This document shows, one piece after another, positions 8,383 to 16,014 of a stretch of 26,403 bases of DNA (position 1 is its first letter; each line of letters begins with the position of its first letter). The stretch is from an uncultured Prevotella sp. (GTDB lineage Bacteria > Bacteroidota > Bacteroidia > Bacteroidales > Bacteroidaceae): assembly GCA_905373605.1 (NCBI GenBank), contig CAJPTO010000015.1, positions 1-26,403 on the forward strand, read 5' to 3'. A program made the position numbers and the translations under genes. The notes under the pieces were generated by a model. It saw only the letters and a list, made by a program, of their open reading frames with translations. It was not told where the DNA came from and did not search any database.

Positions 8383-8520
8383 TTTGTAATATTTGTATCG
8401 ATTTGTAGGATTTCCGCTCAAAGCGCGCTGGCTGATTACCCACGGTTTCATCGTTTAGGCTTCTACAAGATGTGACACGCAATGCATGGAAATTCTACAA
8501 ATCGATTCAAATTTTACAAA
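8383..8520. repeat. 138-bp element with 33-bp imperfect terminal inverted repeats
   Basis: The 33 nt at 8383-8415 and the reverse complement of 8488-8520 differ at only three positions. Each arm contains repeated TTTGTA steps and the block ATCGATTTGTAG. The 72-bp interior (8416-8487) has no ORF. The element lies in the otherwise empty 8120-8616 gap between the HutD promoter and the end of the eight-gene operon. A MITE-like mobile repeat is the simplest reading. A long-range hairpin protecting the 3' end of the operon mRNA, or a binding site for a dimeric protein, is also possible. Confidence 0.6.
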
Positions 8521-8616
8521 TGATTGAGGATTGTATTTCACCTATTCTTTCTAAATCCCATTTTATTTGGCTATAACTGCCGTTCAAAGTTCTTATGTGC
8601 GTGGCAATGAAGTCCC

Positions 8617-9360
8617 TTATTTCAGGTAGGGCTTAACCACCTCTATACTCCAAGCATAGTTCAAGTTGGCTTGTGAGCCTTCAGCGAAAGTTCCCGAAGT
8701 GATGCCCACAGCTTCTCCGTATTCGTTGATTAGTGCCCCTCCGCTGCTACCATGATCAATCAATGCGCTAATTTGCATCAAGTTTGTATCTCGCCATTGG
8801 GAAACTTCTCCCGACGAGAACGTATTTTCCAATCCTCGTGGGCTGCCAATGGCAAAGACTTTATCTCCTATTTTCGGCCGCTCGGAAGCAAGTGGTATGG
8901 CGGTTTTATTGTTGTAAGCAACTCGAAAGAGAACAAAATCTTCTGCTTCGCTTTGAGCATATATTTTCTCTACCTTGTATGCAGTGTCGTCTCCATAAAC
9001 CTTTATCACTTCGTTTTCGGTGTCTGTTCCTCTAAACACGTGATAATTGCTAACGGCCAAGCCACAATTTCCAATGAAGAAGCCAGAGCCCTGGTACACA
9101 TTGCTGCCATCTGAAGTGAATACCATAAAGATAGCTTTGCTGTATCTTTGGAATACTTCAGCCCCCTCAAGTTTTGTATGATGCCCAGTTGCCACATTGG
9201 CAATGGGCTTGTCTGTGTTGGGATTCTCATCCTTTTGTTCCTCTTCTATCTTGTGTGTTTTACGCTCGCGTTTCTTTTGTCCAGAACGATGGGCGCACGC
9301 TGTGACAGCTATCAGTGAAGCAAACAAACACATCAGAAAGATGTATGCTTTATTTTTCAT
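8617..9360 (-). CDS. trypsin-like serine protease, lipoprotein
   Basis: This 247-residue protein is predicted to be a lipid-anchored periplasmic or surface endopeptidase. A signal sequence ends in the lipobox VTAC (C22), followed by a charged linker rich in Lys/Glu (25-60). A chymotrypsin/DegS-like domain carries the complete catalytic triad: H107 in SNYHVF, D141 in EDFVLF, and S206 in GSSGGAL. There is no PDZ domain, unlike DegP/HtrA, so substrate choice must come from the domain itself or a partner. I start at the ATG at 9360, not the TTG two codons upstream. The start overlaps the end of the MotB-like gene by 11 nt, so it belongs to the eight-gene operon as the last gene. It may process a periplasmic part of the apparatus or a target reached through it; this is inference. 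Confidence 0.85.
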   Translation of the reverse strand: MKNKAYIFLMCLFASLIAVTACAHRSGQKKRERKTHKIEEEQKDENPNTDKPIANVATGHHTKLEGAEVFQRYSKAIFMVFTSDGSNVYQGSGFFIGNCGLAVSNYHVFRGTDTENEVIKVYGDDTAYKVEKIYAQSEAEDFVLFRVAYNNKTAIPLASERPKIGDKVFAIGSPRGLENTFSSGEVSQWRDTNLMQISALIDHGSSGGALINEYGEAVGITSGTFAEGSQANLNYAWSIEVVKPYLK

Positions 9361-10024
9361 TCTCAATAATGTTTTTGGGTATGATGTGAATGATAAACCT
9401 TTGATTTTCTCGTTCCTTTGTTCCTCTTTCTCTCATCAATGTTTGGTCGTGCAGTTCAAAAGATGAATTGTTTTCGCCTGCAGTGTAGCCAAAGTTATAT
9501 CTGCCATCGCCACTTCCCGCAATTTGAATTTCGCAATTGGTCCCGAAATCAATCATGCATTCGTCTTTCCAAAACTTCATCAGCGTTAGTGCACGTTGGA
9601 AGCTAAGGTGATAGTTTTGCTCTGTTTGCCTAAATGAATTTCGTGAGGCCTGTCCCTCAATAATAAGGAGGTACTGGTTGGATGCGTTTCTTTTTAGGAA
9701 CTGCTGTATTTCTAGCCCTGCATTGCGTAGGTCCAACCTGTTTGTTTGTAGGTCATTAAGACTCGATTTCAGCTCTTCGAAAAAGCATTTCACATTCAAA
9801 ACGTACTTCTTGTATTCCTTTTTGTATGTGTAGTATTGCGACTTGTCCAGCTCATGTGTAGAAAGTTCCACTTTCTTAATTTCCTCTAGTTGTTTTTCGG
9901 TGGCTTCCATCCTTTTGTGCAAAAGAACGATAACCAGCACAAAGAGCGTGAGCATGATGAAGAAGAGGCTCGTCATCAAGTCTGAATAGCTTGTCCAGAA
10001 GAAAGATTCCTTGTTATTTTGCAT
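9350..10024 (-). CDS. MotB/OmpA-like stator protein (ZorB-like)
   Basis: This 224-residue inner-membrane protein should form the peptidoglycan-anchored half of an ion-driven stator. The N-terminus SYSDLMTSLFFIMLTLF matches the MotB signature, with D15 at the position of the proton-binding Asp, and the single membrane helix spans about 14-35. A coiled-coil stretch (35-100) follows. An OmpA-like peptidoglycan-binding domain contains LLIIEGQASRNSF, the LSFQRALTL segment (equivalent to LSxxRA) and a C-terminal NQRFIIHI strand. It overlaps the MotA-like gene by 11 nt, as expected for partners made in fixed ratio. Zorya ZorB has the same architecture, but the neighbours here are not Zorya's. TolR/ExbD is less likely because those lack an OmpA domain. 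Confidence 0.85.
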   Translation of the reverse strand: MQNNKESFFWTSYSDLMTSLFFIMLTLFVLVIVLLHKRMEATEKQLEEIKKVELSTHELDKSQYYTYKKEYKKYVLNVKCFFEELKSSLNDLQTNRLDLRNAGLEIQQFLKRNASNQYLLIIEGQASRNSFRQTEQNYHLSFQRALTLMKFWKDECMIDFGTNCEIQIAGSGDGRYNFGYTAGENNSSFELHDQTLMRERGTKERENQRFIIHIIPKNIIENEK

Positions 10025-11669
10025 GTTTCTTACGTCTGTTGTGGGAAGAACTTTTTTTTATCGGCACGTGTGTTGGGGTGAACGATTGTTTGTTTGCCGT
10101 GTCCAAGGCCGTAGTGTCGTTGAAGATGGTGTCCGACACAATTGCTTTTTCTGTCGAAAACTCTACTGCAGCCTTCTCGCTGTTTCCTGCATAAGTAAAG
10201 TTGTATATGGCACTTCCCATGCACGACACCGCAATGACGATGGCCGAGATAACAAAGGTCCATGTCATCCACTGGGGCAAGCTGATACCACCAATATTTT
10301 TAACTTCTGCCTTCCTGCCTTTCTCAACGGCAGCCGCAAAGTCTTGTGCCGTCTTGCTCATGGCTTGGGCTACCCCTCTAAGCATTTCGGCATTCGACTT
10401 GTCTATCTTTTCTATCATTAGATCGAGCCTTGACGGTATCTCGGAAATGGCTGAAAGCCGCTTCTCAAGCATAGGAATCTTCTCTAGTTGCTTGTTAAAC
10501 TGCGCAACCATGCCTCTGTTCATGCCTTCGAAAGTTTCACCTTGTTCTTTAATAATGGCCTTAAAGCTTCCGGCTTGTTCGGTAAGAACTTTGTTTAACT
10601 CGTTAACGTTTGAACTTGCATTCGTTGTCAATTCGCTTAACGCTTTTCCTAATTGGGCATCCGCATCTCCAACATATTTGCTTATTTCGCCTTTGTATCT
10701 GGTGAAATAATTTCTAATTTCCTCAAGCACTTGTAGGCGTCTAGACTCTTTTTCAAACAATGTCTCAAACTTATGTATTGCGTCTGTATAACCTTCGATG
10801 CTATCAAGATATTCGTTGAACTGTTCTAACTTCACTGTACAATTTTGGAGTTCATGCAGCACGTTCACATTAGCTTTCGCCATCTTCATCACGTCCATTT
10901 CGTGTATCGTGTTGATGATTTCAGCTTGCGTTTGGTAAGAGGCATTTACTTTATTCAGTGTTAGTTGCAACTTGTCTGTGTTGTATGCGAAAGCACTGTT
11001 AAAGGTGTTGAGATTACCCACAAGGTCTTTCAGTGCTTGCGAAATGTCTGTTGGCAGTTTCGGGAGAAGCTCTGCCTGCAACCAAGCCAAGAAAGCGTTT
11101 TTTCCTGCTTCGCCTTTAACTTTTTGGCTCTTAAATTTTATCGAGGCAAATGTGGTTAGAATGATACCAAAGATGCTTGCAACCATGGCCCATGCCACAC
11201 CTTCGAGCAAATCGTTAACGCCAACAGCTGCCGTACTGAAGTTGCTTGAACCCGAAGACAGGAGATCGGTAATGCTGCCTGTGGCAAGCAACGAGTAGAG
11301 TCCAACAATAACACCAGCCATTGTTCCTGCTAGTCCGCAATAGAGTGGGATGGGGGTAAGGGTATGTACGTCGCTTTCCACAGCCTCGCAGTGTCGGTCT
11401 ACCGCATCTTTAAGCAACTGGAAATCTATAACGGCCCCAGCATTGTTGCTGAGATATTTGTTGATGGATTTCTTTATGGAGAAAAAAGTTGGGTTCCCTT
11501 CCCCCGTAATGCCAGTCACATAATTAGATGTACCATCCAAGCGGAGCCCCCATGATGTTTCTTTTTCGAAAATGTTGCCATACTCATTCATTCTGGCCAA
11601 GTTCTTTCTGAAAAAATAAAATTGAAATGCCACGATGGCAATGACAATGGTCGGAACAATTATAGACAT
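10014..11669 (-). CDS. MotA/TolQ/ExbB-like stator protein with long coiled-coil tail
   Basis: This 551-residue membrane protein is the probable partner of the MotB-like protein in an ion-driven motor. One helix lies near the N-terminus (about 5-25). The MotA/TolQ core has two more helices, around PLYCGLAGTMAGVIVGLYSLL and GVAWAMVASIFGIILTTF. A helical, coiled-coil-prone cytoplasmic region of about 250 residues follows, reminiscent of the ZorA tail. Unusually, another hydrophobic helix (about 467-493) and a basic Ser/Thr-rich C-terminus follow it. I start at the ATG at 11669, two nt after the preceding stop, because the longer in-frame version would overlap the upstream gene by about 65 nt. 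In Zorya the ZorA tail couples ion flow to an effector; the same coupling here is inference. Confidence 0.8.
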   Translation of the reverse strand: MSIIVPTIVIAIVAFQFYFFRKNLARMNEYGNIFEKETSWGLRLDGTSNYVTGITGEGNPTFFSIKKSINKYLSNNAGAVIDFQLLKDAVDRHCEAVESDVHTLTPIPLYCGLAGTMAGVIVGLYSLLATGSITDLLSSGSSNFSTAAVGVNDLLEGVAWAMVASIFGIILTTFASIKFKSQKVKGEAGKNAFLAWLQAELLPKLPTDISQALKDLVGNLNTFNSAFAYNTDKLQLTLNKVNASYQTQAEIINTIHEMDVMKMAKANVNVLHELQNCTVKLEQFNEYLDSIEGYTDAIHKFETLFEKESRRLQVLEEIRNYFTRYKGEISKYVGDADAQLGKALSELTTNASSNVNELNKVLTEQAGSFKAIIKEQGETFEGMNRGMVAQFNKQLEKIPMLEKRLSAISEIPSRLDLMIEKIDKSNAEMLRGVAQAMSKTAQDFAAAVEKGRKAEVKNIGGISLPQWMTWTFVISAIVIAVSCMGSAIYNFTYAGNSEKAAVEFSTEKAIVSDTIFNDTTALDTANKQSFTPTHVPIKKSSSHNRRKKHAK

Positions 11670-11671
11670 TG

Positions 11672-12571
11672 TTATTTGTAAATTGTAATTATTAGCTTTG
11701 ATGTAATTTTCCACCGACCACTGTCTGTTCTTACGCAATGGCCTTTTTTATCAACTTTGAAGCCCACAGCCTCATGGATGTTACAATTGCCAGAGTATTC
11801 AACAGCTTCTTCCCAACCATTCCTCTGCCTTATCTTTTCAATTGACAATATCTCAAACTCTCCCTTGTCAGGAGATGTAGGTGTTATCTTATAAACACTG
11901 TTTTCTTGTAGGGAAGAAGACAGGGTCATGAAAAAGGTGGACGAGTTGTTTTGGGCATACTCGATATTGTTGGATAGGTATTCCTTTGTGCTAGCCCCCA
12001 CATTGCTAGACTCCAGACTTTGTCGGATTTGTGCAAGGTTGCTCTCTAGGTTTCTTATCCTTTCTTCTAGTTCATTGTATTCATCTTGGCCATTCTTCGA
12101 AGGAAAGGTCTGTTGAATAGGCGTAGGTGAATCACTTTCAGCTTTAGGTTCGCGGTCTTTATCCCCTTTCATGAGTGATTTAATTTGCCCTTTGAACTCC
12201 TCCAGCATTTTTTTGTCTACAACACCTTTTGACATCCATAGAAACAGTGAAGTGGCAATAACACCGAGAGCAAGGGCGAGGAGGGTAGGTAAGTTCCATG
12301 CTCGGCTTGGGCTTTCCAAGTTCTTTACCCTTTGTTCTAATGTCGATAAATTCTCCGTTATGCTATTTATTCTTTGGGTTAGTGTGTCGACCTTAAGTTC
12401 AAGAGCATGGATTGTAGAATCTTTTCCATTGAGCTGCGACTTTGCCGTGTCTTGGATGCAATTAGTGTTCTTAAGCGCAGTTTGTGCAATGTCTCGTTTG
12501 TTGTCACTGCACGCAACCATGACTATAGATACGATAAGTACCACAGCCATCAATGCAAATAGATTTTTCAT
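11672..12571 (-). CDS. membrane coiled-coil protein with lipobox-like N-terminus
   Basis: I do not recognise a named family for this 299-residue protein. The N-terminus looks like a lipoprotein signal (hydrophobic 4-20, MVAC with C21). A coiled coil (about 54-86) is followed by a second hydrophobic helix (94-113), a short charged segment, a second coiled coil (about 160-190) and a compact C-terminal domain that ends in beta-strand-like KITSKLIITIYK. If residues 1-20 stay in the membrane as a helix, both termini are cytoplasmic and the first coiled coil is periplasmic. If it is a true lipoprotein, the C-terminal domain is cytoplasmic through the second helix. Its ATG overlaps the stop of the actin-like gene by 4 nt, and it sits between that ATPase and the MotA-like subunit. 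It may link the two; this is inference. Confidence 0.7.
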   Translation of the reverse strand: MKNLFALMAVVLIVSIVMVACSDNKRDIAQTALKNTNCIQDTAKSQLNGKDSTIHALELKVDTLTQRINSITENLSTLEQRVKNLESPSRAWNLPTLLALALGVIATSLFLWMSKGVVDKKMLEEFKGQIKSLMKGDKDREPKAESDSPTPIQQTFPSKNGQDEYNELEERIRNLESNLAQIRQSLESSNVGASTKEYLSNNIEYAQNNSSTFFMTLSSSLQENSVYKITPTSPDKGEFEILSIEKIRQRNGWEEAVEYSGNCNIHEAVGFKVDKKGHCVRTDSGRWKITSKLIITIYK

Positions 12572-15500
12572 TGCTGTTTGTTTGATTTATAATATTCTTG
12601 AATTTTAGCTGATAAGGCTTGGATGGCCCCTTTTAATGGGTAGAACGATAGAGCGTCTTCCACCCTGTTGTCCTTGTTTCCCGATTCTTCAATTGACATT
12701 TTCAATCCCTTGTCCAGATAGGTTCGCAAATCTTTTTTGCATTCTTCACGCGCGATTTTCAATGAGTCGTGGCTTACTCCAAAGATGTCATCAAGATTGA
12801 AAACAGAGGGTATCTCTTTCAGTGCGAAGTCGAAGAAATCTTCAACTGTTTTCACAATCTCGTCTTTCCTCGCATCGTCTATTTGCGCGTAGGTGTCGTT
12901 TTCACCTACAAGCGCACCCGAAGAATCCCTTAGGGTTACTTGTTTCGTCTCGTTTTTGTCATGTGCACCAGCTGCGACCAATCCGCCCTTGCACGTTGCT
13001 TCTTTGGGACTCGAATCTCGTTCAACGCCTAATATTTCCAAAGTCGAGTTACTTGTTTGTCCCATAACCTTTTCGAAAATCTTTTGTGTATAGGCTTGAA
13101 GTGTCTTAACATCAGATGTCAAGATGTGAATTACTTTGCTACCGTTGCCACTGAATGCAATGTGGCGGGGAATGCCAAAAGCTTCTTTTTTCGCTATCTG
13201 CGCGATATGATAGATAATGGCAGTGTAGAAAAGTATGAAGACAATCTTAAATTTCTCATCGTTTTGCAGCACATGATTGAAGTCTATGCTCTCTCTTGCA
13301 ATTTTAGCGGTGTGAGAATTATTCTTGAGAGAGAACAAGAAGGATGCCATGTTAGCTGGTTGCCCCTCGTTGCTTTTGAAAATCCATTCTAGGTCATTGA
13401 GGTGGTTTTTCGTCAACAGTTCTAAGAAATCACCTTTAAACCAGTCTACAATACCATTGTTCGGGTTAATGTCCGAGAAAGAATCCTGAAAAAGAGCATT
13501 GGCTGCAAATTTGAACGAGGTGATGTGGCTCACCTTGCCATAATTGGAGAAGGCTATATCTGTAGTGCCACCACCAATATCCACATTAATGATACTCGTG
13601 GCGTTGGCATATCGGTGGAAATAGTATCTTATAGGTGCTGTTGACTCAGACATTTCGGTGGTGCCTCCATTTTGTGAGAACAGTTTTGAATAGGCATCTT
13701 TCCAAGCATCACGAAGTTGGGAAAGCCTCCTTTGCGACATGCTGTTTGGATAAAACCAAGTTATCTGCGTGTTTCTGAGATTGCCATTGTTCGCAACAAC
13801 TTTGTTGCGTAACAGCAACAACAAGTTCTCGACGAACAATCGGATTTGAGCCTGTGCATTGTTCTCATTACTCCATTTCAAGTTAATCAAGGGCTCGGCG
13901 TTGTAAGCGTAAAAAGCCTTTTTCTTATTGTATGTCAAGTTGAAATTAAGCAGGCCAAATACGCGTAGAGAATCGTTCCAGTTTATTACTTTAGCACAAG
14001 ATAAGGCTGTACGCGTGGGGAAATAGAGGTCGCTATTGTTGCTGTCTATGATTTCGGGGACAAATTCCGCATTCATCAGATCTTCCTCGTCTGTCAAATC
14101 TGTTGGTAGCAGATTACCTTCCTCCTCAACAAAATGCTGTACAAAGAACTTACTCATTGTTCGTTCGTTTTTGCTGTAGGTAAGTGGATACGAACTGTTT
14201 TCGTTGGCTTTTTTCATTTCGACATGGGTATTGGATGTACCCAAGTCCACGGCGAAAGAAAAGGTTTCGATTTCCTGTTGAGGAGGGAAGTTAGGCATTA
14301 AAAGCCCAGCTAATCCATCGCTACGAACCACGCGGATGTAATCAAAGTTTGTTTTGTCCAGCGTATAGGTTTCTGCCTTATAGTCTACCTCACCAGCTTT
14401 GTTGCGGCAGTCCATAGACGTATTCCTTATTCTGGAGTAACCTTTGAAAAATTGCAATTCCAATTTTGTAGAGAAGGTGGTTACACACGTAATGGTATAA
14501 AGGGCCTCGTTTTCATTTTGAAACCTAACTCCTGGCATGCAGAAGCCCGAAAATTCCAATTCGGCTATGCCTCCCTCGTTACTTGTTTCATTAATATCTG
14601 GATTTCTGTGGGCGTAGTAAATTCGTTGAAACTCAATATACCTTATGTTCTTGTCTCCTTTGATAGGTACACGCAGAGTAACGTTAACCGACCCACCAGC
14701 TAAAGTTTCCATTTCAATGGCTTTCTTGCCGTCGGGCATCATGCCCTTCAGCGTTTCTTGGCCAAGATACTTGAAGTATAATGGCTTGATGGGGAGGAGA
14801 AGAGAGGAGGGTTCTGTTCCTCCATTGCTGTTGCCGTCAAAGTAGCTGTTCTTATTCAGCGTGTGTGGTATTTTGAGAAGTGTGTCTTCAAGAAAGTCTG
14901 ATATGGTGAGGTAAGGCGACACCGTCCCGTCAAAGGGTAGCTTGCGCTTGTCTAGTTCGTTGTCATTTTTGTATGGTGCTTTGTTTTCTTTTCCCCACAG
15001 ACCATTCGAGTACATTAGACCGGCATATTTGTTGCCAGCTTCTGTTGGCAACACAAGCGGACAGTCGCTTTCTTTTCCATCCTCCCTGTTGATGACAAAG
15101 TCACTTGTTTTTGCTGAATCTTTTTGCCTGCTCTTTAGTAGGTTTATTCCTAAAACCTCCACTTGGTTTATTTGCCCTGCAGCTTGTACGTCTATTGCCG
15201 CAAAACCTTCAATGTCAAAGGGTGTATTCCCACTTAACGCATCCTTCAGGCTTTGATCTTTTATATTCTTGAATGTGAGGGTTAGGTATTCCTCAATCTC
15301 AGGGAAGAGTTTTGAGAAGTCGGGAGTGTTCTTGCGTATTGCCCACCATGCCTTGATGTATTCTTTGTCACGTTTGTACAGTGGTTGGTAATCATTGTCG
15401 AAAGGACGGTCGTTATTGGGGAAATAGATGTCTTTGACGTATTCTAGATTGTTTGCGCCAGAAAAGAACAATGTAGCGGGCGAAGTGGCACCGATGACAT

Positions 15501-16002
15501 TTAGTTCGTTTGGGCCTTGCTTGTAATTCAGCAAGTATATGTTTCTCAGCTTGTGGAAGTTGTAAGTTCTTTCGTCAGACTTAAGAAACTTTTCCAGAGA
15601 ATCGGCAAGGTATGAATGGCTGTTGTTGCCATCGCTTTTCAGTGTTCGTATCATTTGGGCGCAGTCGCAAGTGATAATCTCAATCTTGTCGGCATACTTG
15701 TCGATGTTGAAGAAAATCTCTCCAACGTCCAACGTGTCCGACACCATTTTATGAAAAATAGTTTTGCCGTCAAGTCCGTTCCCATTTGCTCCAGCACGTT
15801 GGCATACCTCTTTAAATGCCGTTTTCACCAAGTCGATGCGAGCGAAAGGCGAAGGGATAGACGTTATTTCGTGTTCTGCGCTTGCACCGTCTGGGTCGGA
15901 AATGGTGTCGCGAGCATTTGAGTTATATGGAAAGGTTGGGCTTTCGTTCCATCCTTGAAAATTGGATGAACCCTCTTTGTAAAGTCTGAAAATCTTAGAC
16001 AT
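12568..16002 (-). CDS. large actin/Hsp70-fold ATPase with a novel N-terminal half
   Basis: This is a 1144-residue cytoplasmic protein. Its C-terminal half carries the nucleotide-binding signatures of the actin/Hsp70/sugar-kinase superfamily. Phosphate-1 is FAVDLGTSNTHVE (D586), phosphate-2 is NVDIGGGTTDIAF (D808 and D815 around it), and the adenosine motif is IAFSGNGSKV (about 948-957). A tail of about 190 residues follows. The first 580 residues match nothing I can name. The order of motifs and the size recall the SrfB-like group of Hsp70 relatives, but I cannot confirm that. It should bind and hydrolyse ATP and might polymerise or act as a chaperone-like switch. It follows the tubulin-like gene by 12 nt and overlaps the next gene by 4 nt. 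Membership of the fold is well supported; the function is unknown. Confidence 0.8.
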   Translation of the reverse strand: MSKIFRLYKEGSSNFQGWNESPTFPYNSNARDTISDPDGASAEHEITSIPSPFARIDLVKTAFKEVCQRAGANGNGLDGKTIFHKMVSDTLDVGEIFFNIDKYADKIEIITCDCAQMIRTLKSDGNNSHSYLADSLEKFLKSDERTYNFHKLRNIYLLNYKQGPNELNVIGATSPATLFFSGANNLEYVKDIYFPNNDRPFDNDYQPLYKRDKEYIKAWWAIRKNTPDFSKLFPEIEEYLTLTFKNIKDQSLKDALSGNTPFDIEGFAAIDVQAAGQINQVEVLGINLLKSRQKDSAKTSDFVINREDGKESDCPLVLPTEAGNKYAGLMYSNGLWGKENKAPYKNDNELDKRKLPFDGTVSPYLTISDFLEDTLLKIPHTLNKNSYFDGNSNGGTEPSSLLLPIKPLYFKYLGQETLKGMMPDGKKAIEMETLAGGSVNVTLRVPIKGDKNIRYIEFQRIYYAHRNPDINETSNEGGIAELEFSGFCMPGVRFQNENEALYTITCVTTFSTKLELQFFKGYSRIRNTSMDCRNKAGEVDYKAETYTLDKTNFDYIRVVRSDGLAGLLMPNFPPQQEIETFSFAVDLGTSNTHVEMKKANENSSYPLTYSKNERTMSKFFVQHFVEEEGNLLPTDLTDEEDLMNAEFVPEIIDSNNSDLYFPTRTALSCAKVINWNDSLRVFGLLNFNLTYNKKKAFYAYNAEPLINLKWSNENNAQAQIRLFVENLLLLLRNKVVANNGNLRNTQITWFYPNSMSQRRLSQLRDAWKDAYSKLFSQNGGTTEMSESTAPIRYYFHRYANATSIINVDIGGGTTDIAFSNYGKVSHITSFKFAANALFQDSFSDINPNNGIVDWFKGDFLELLTKNHLNDLEWIFKSNEGQPANMASFLFSLKNNSHTAKIARESIDFNHVLQNDEKFKIVFILFYTAIIYHIAQIAKKEAFGIPRHIAFSGNGSKVIHILTSDVKTLQAYTQKIFEKVMGQTSNSTLEILGVERDSSPKEATCKGGLVAAGAHDKNETKQVTLRDSSGALVGENDTYAQIDDARKDEIVKTVEDFFDFALKEIPSVFNLDDIFGVSHDSLKIAREECKKDLRTYLDKGLKMSIEESGNKDNRVEDALSFYPLKGAIQALSAKIQEYYKSNKQQ

Positions 16003-16014
16003 AGTGCGCTTTGC

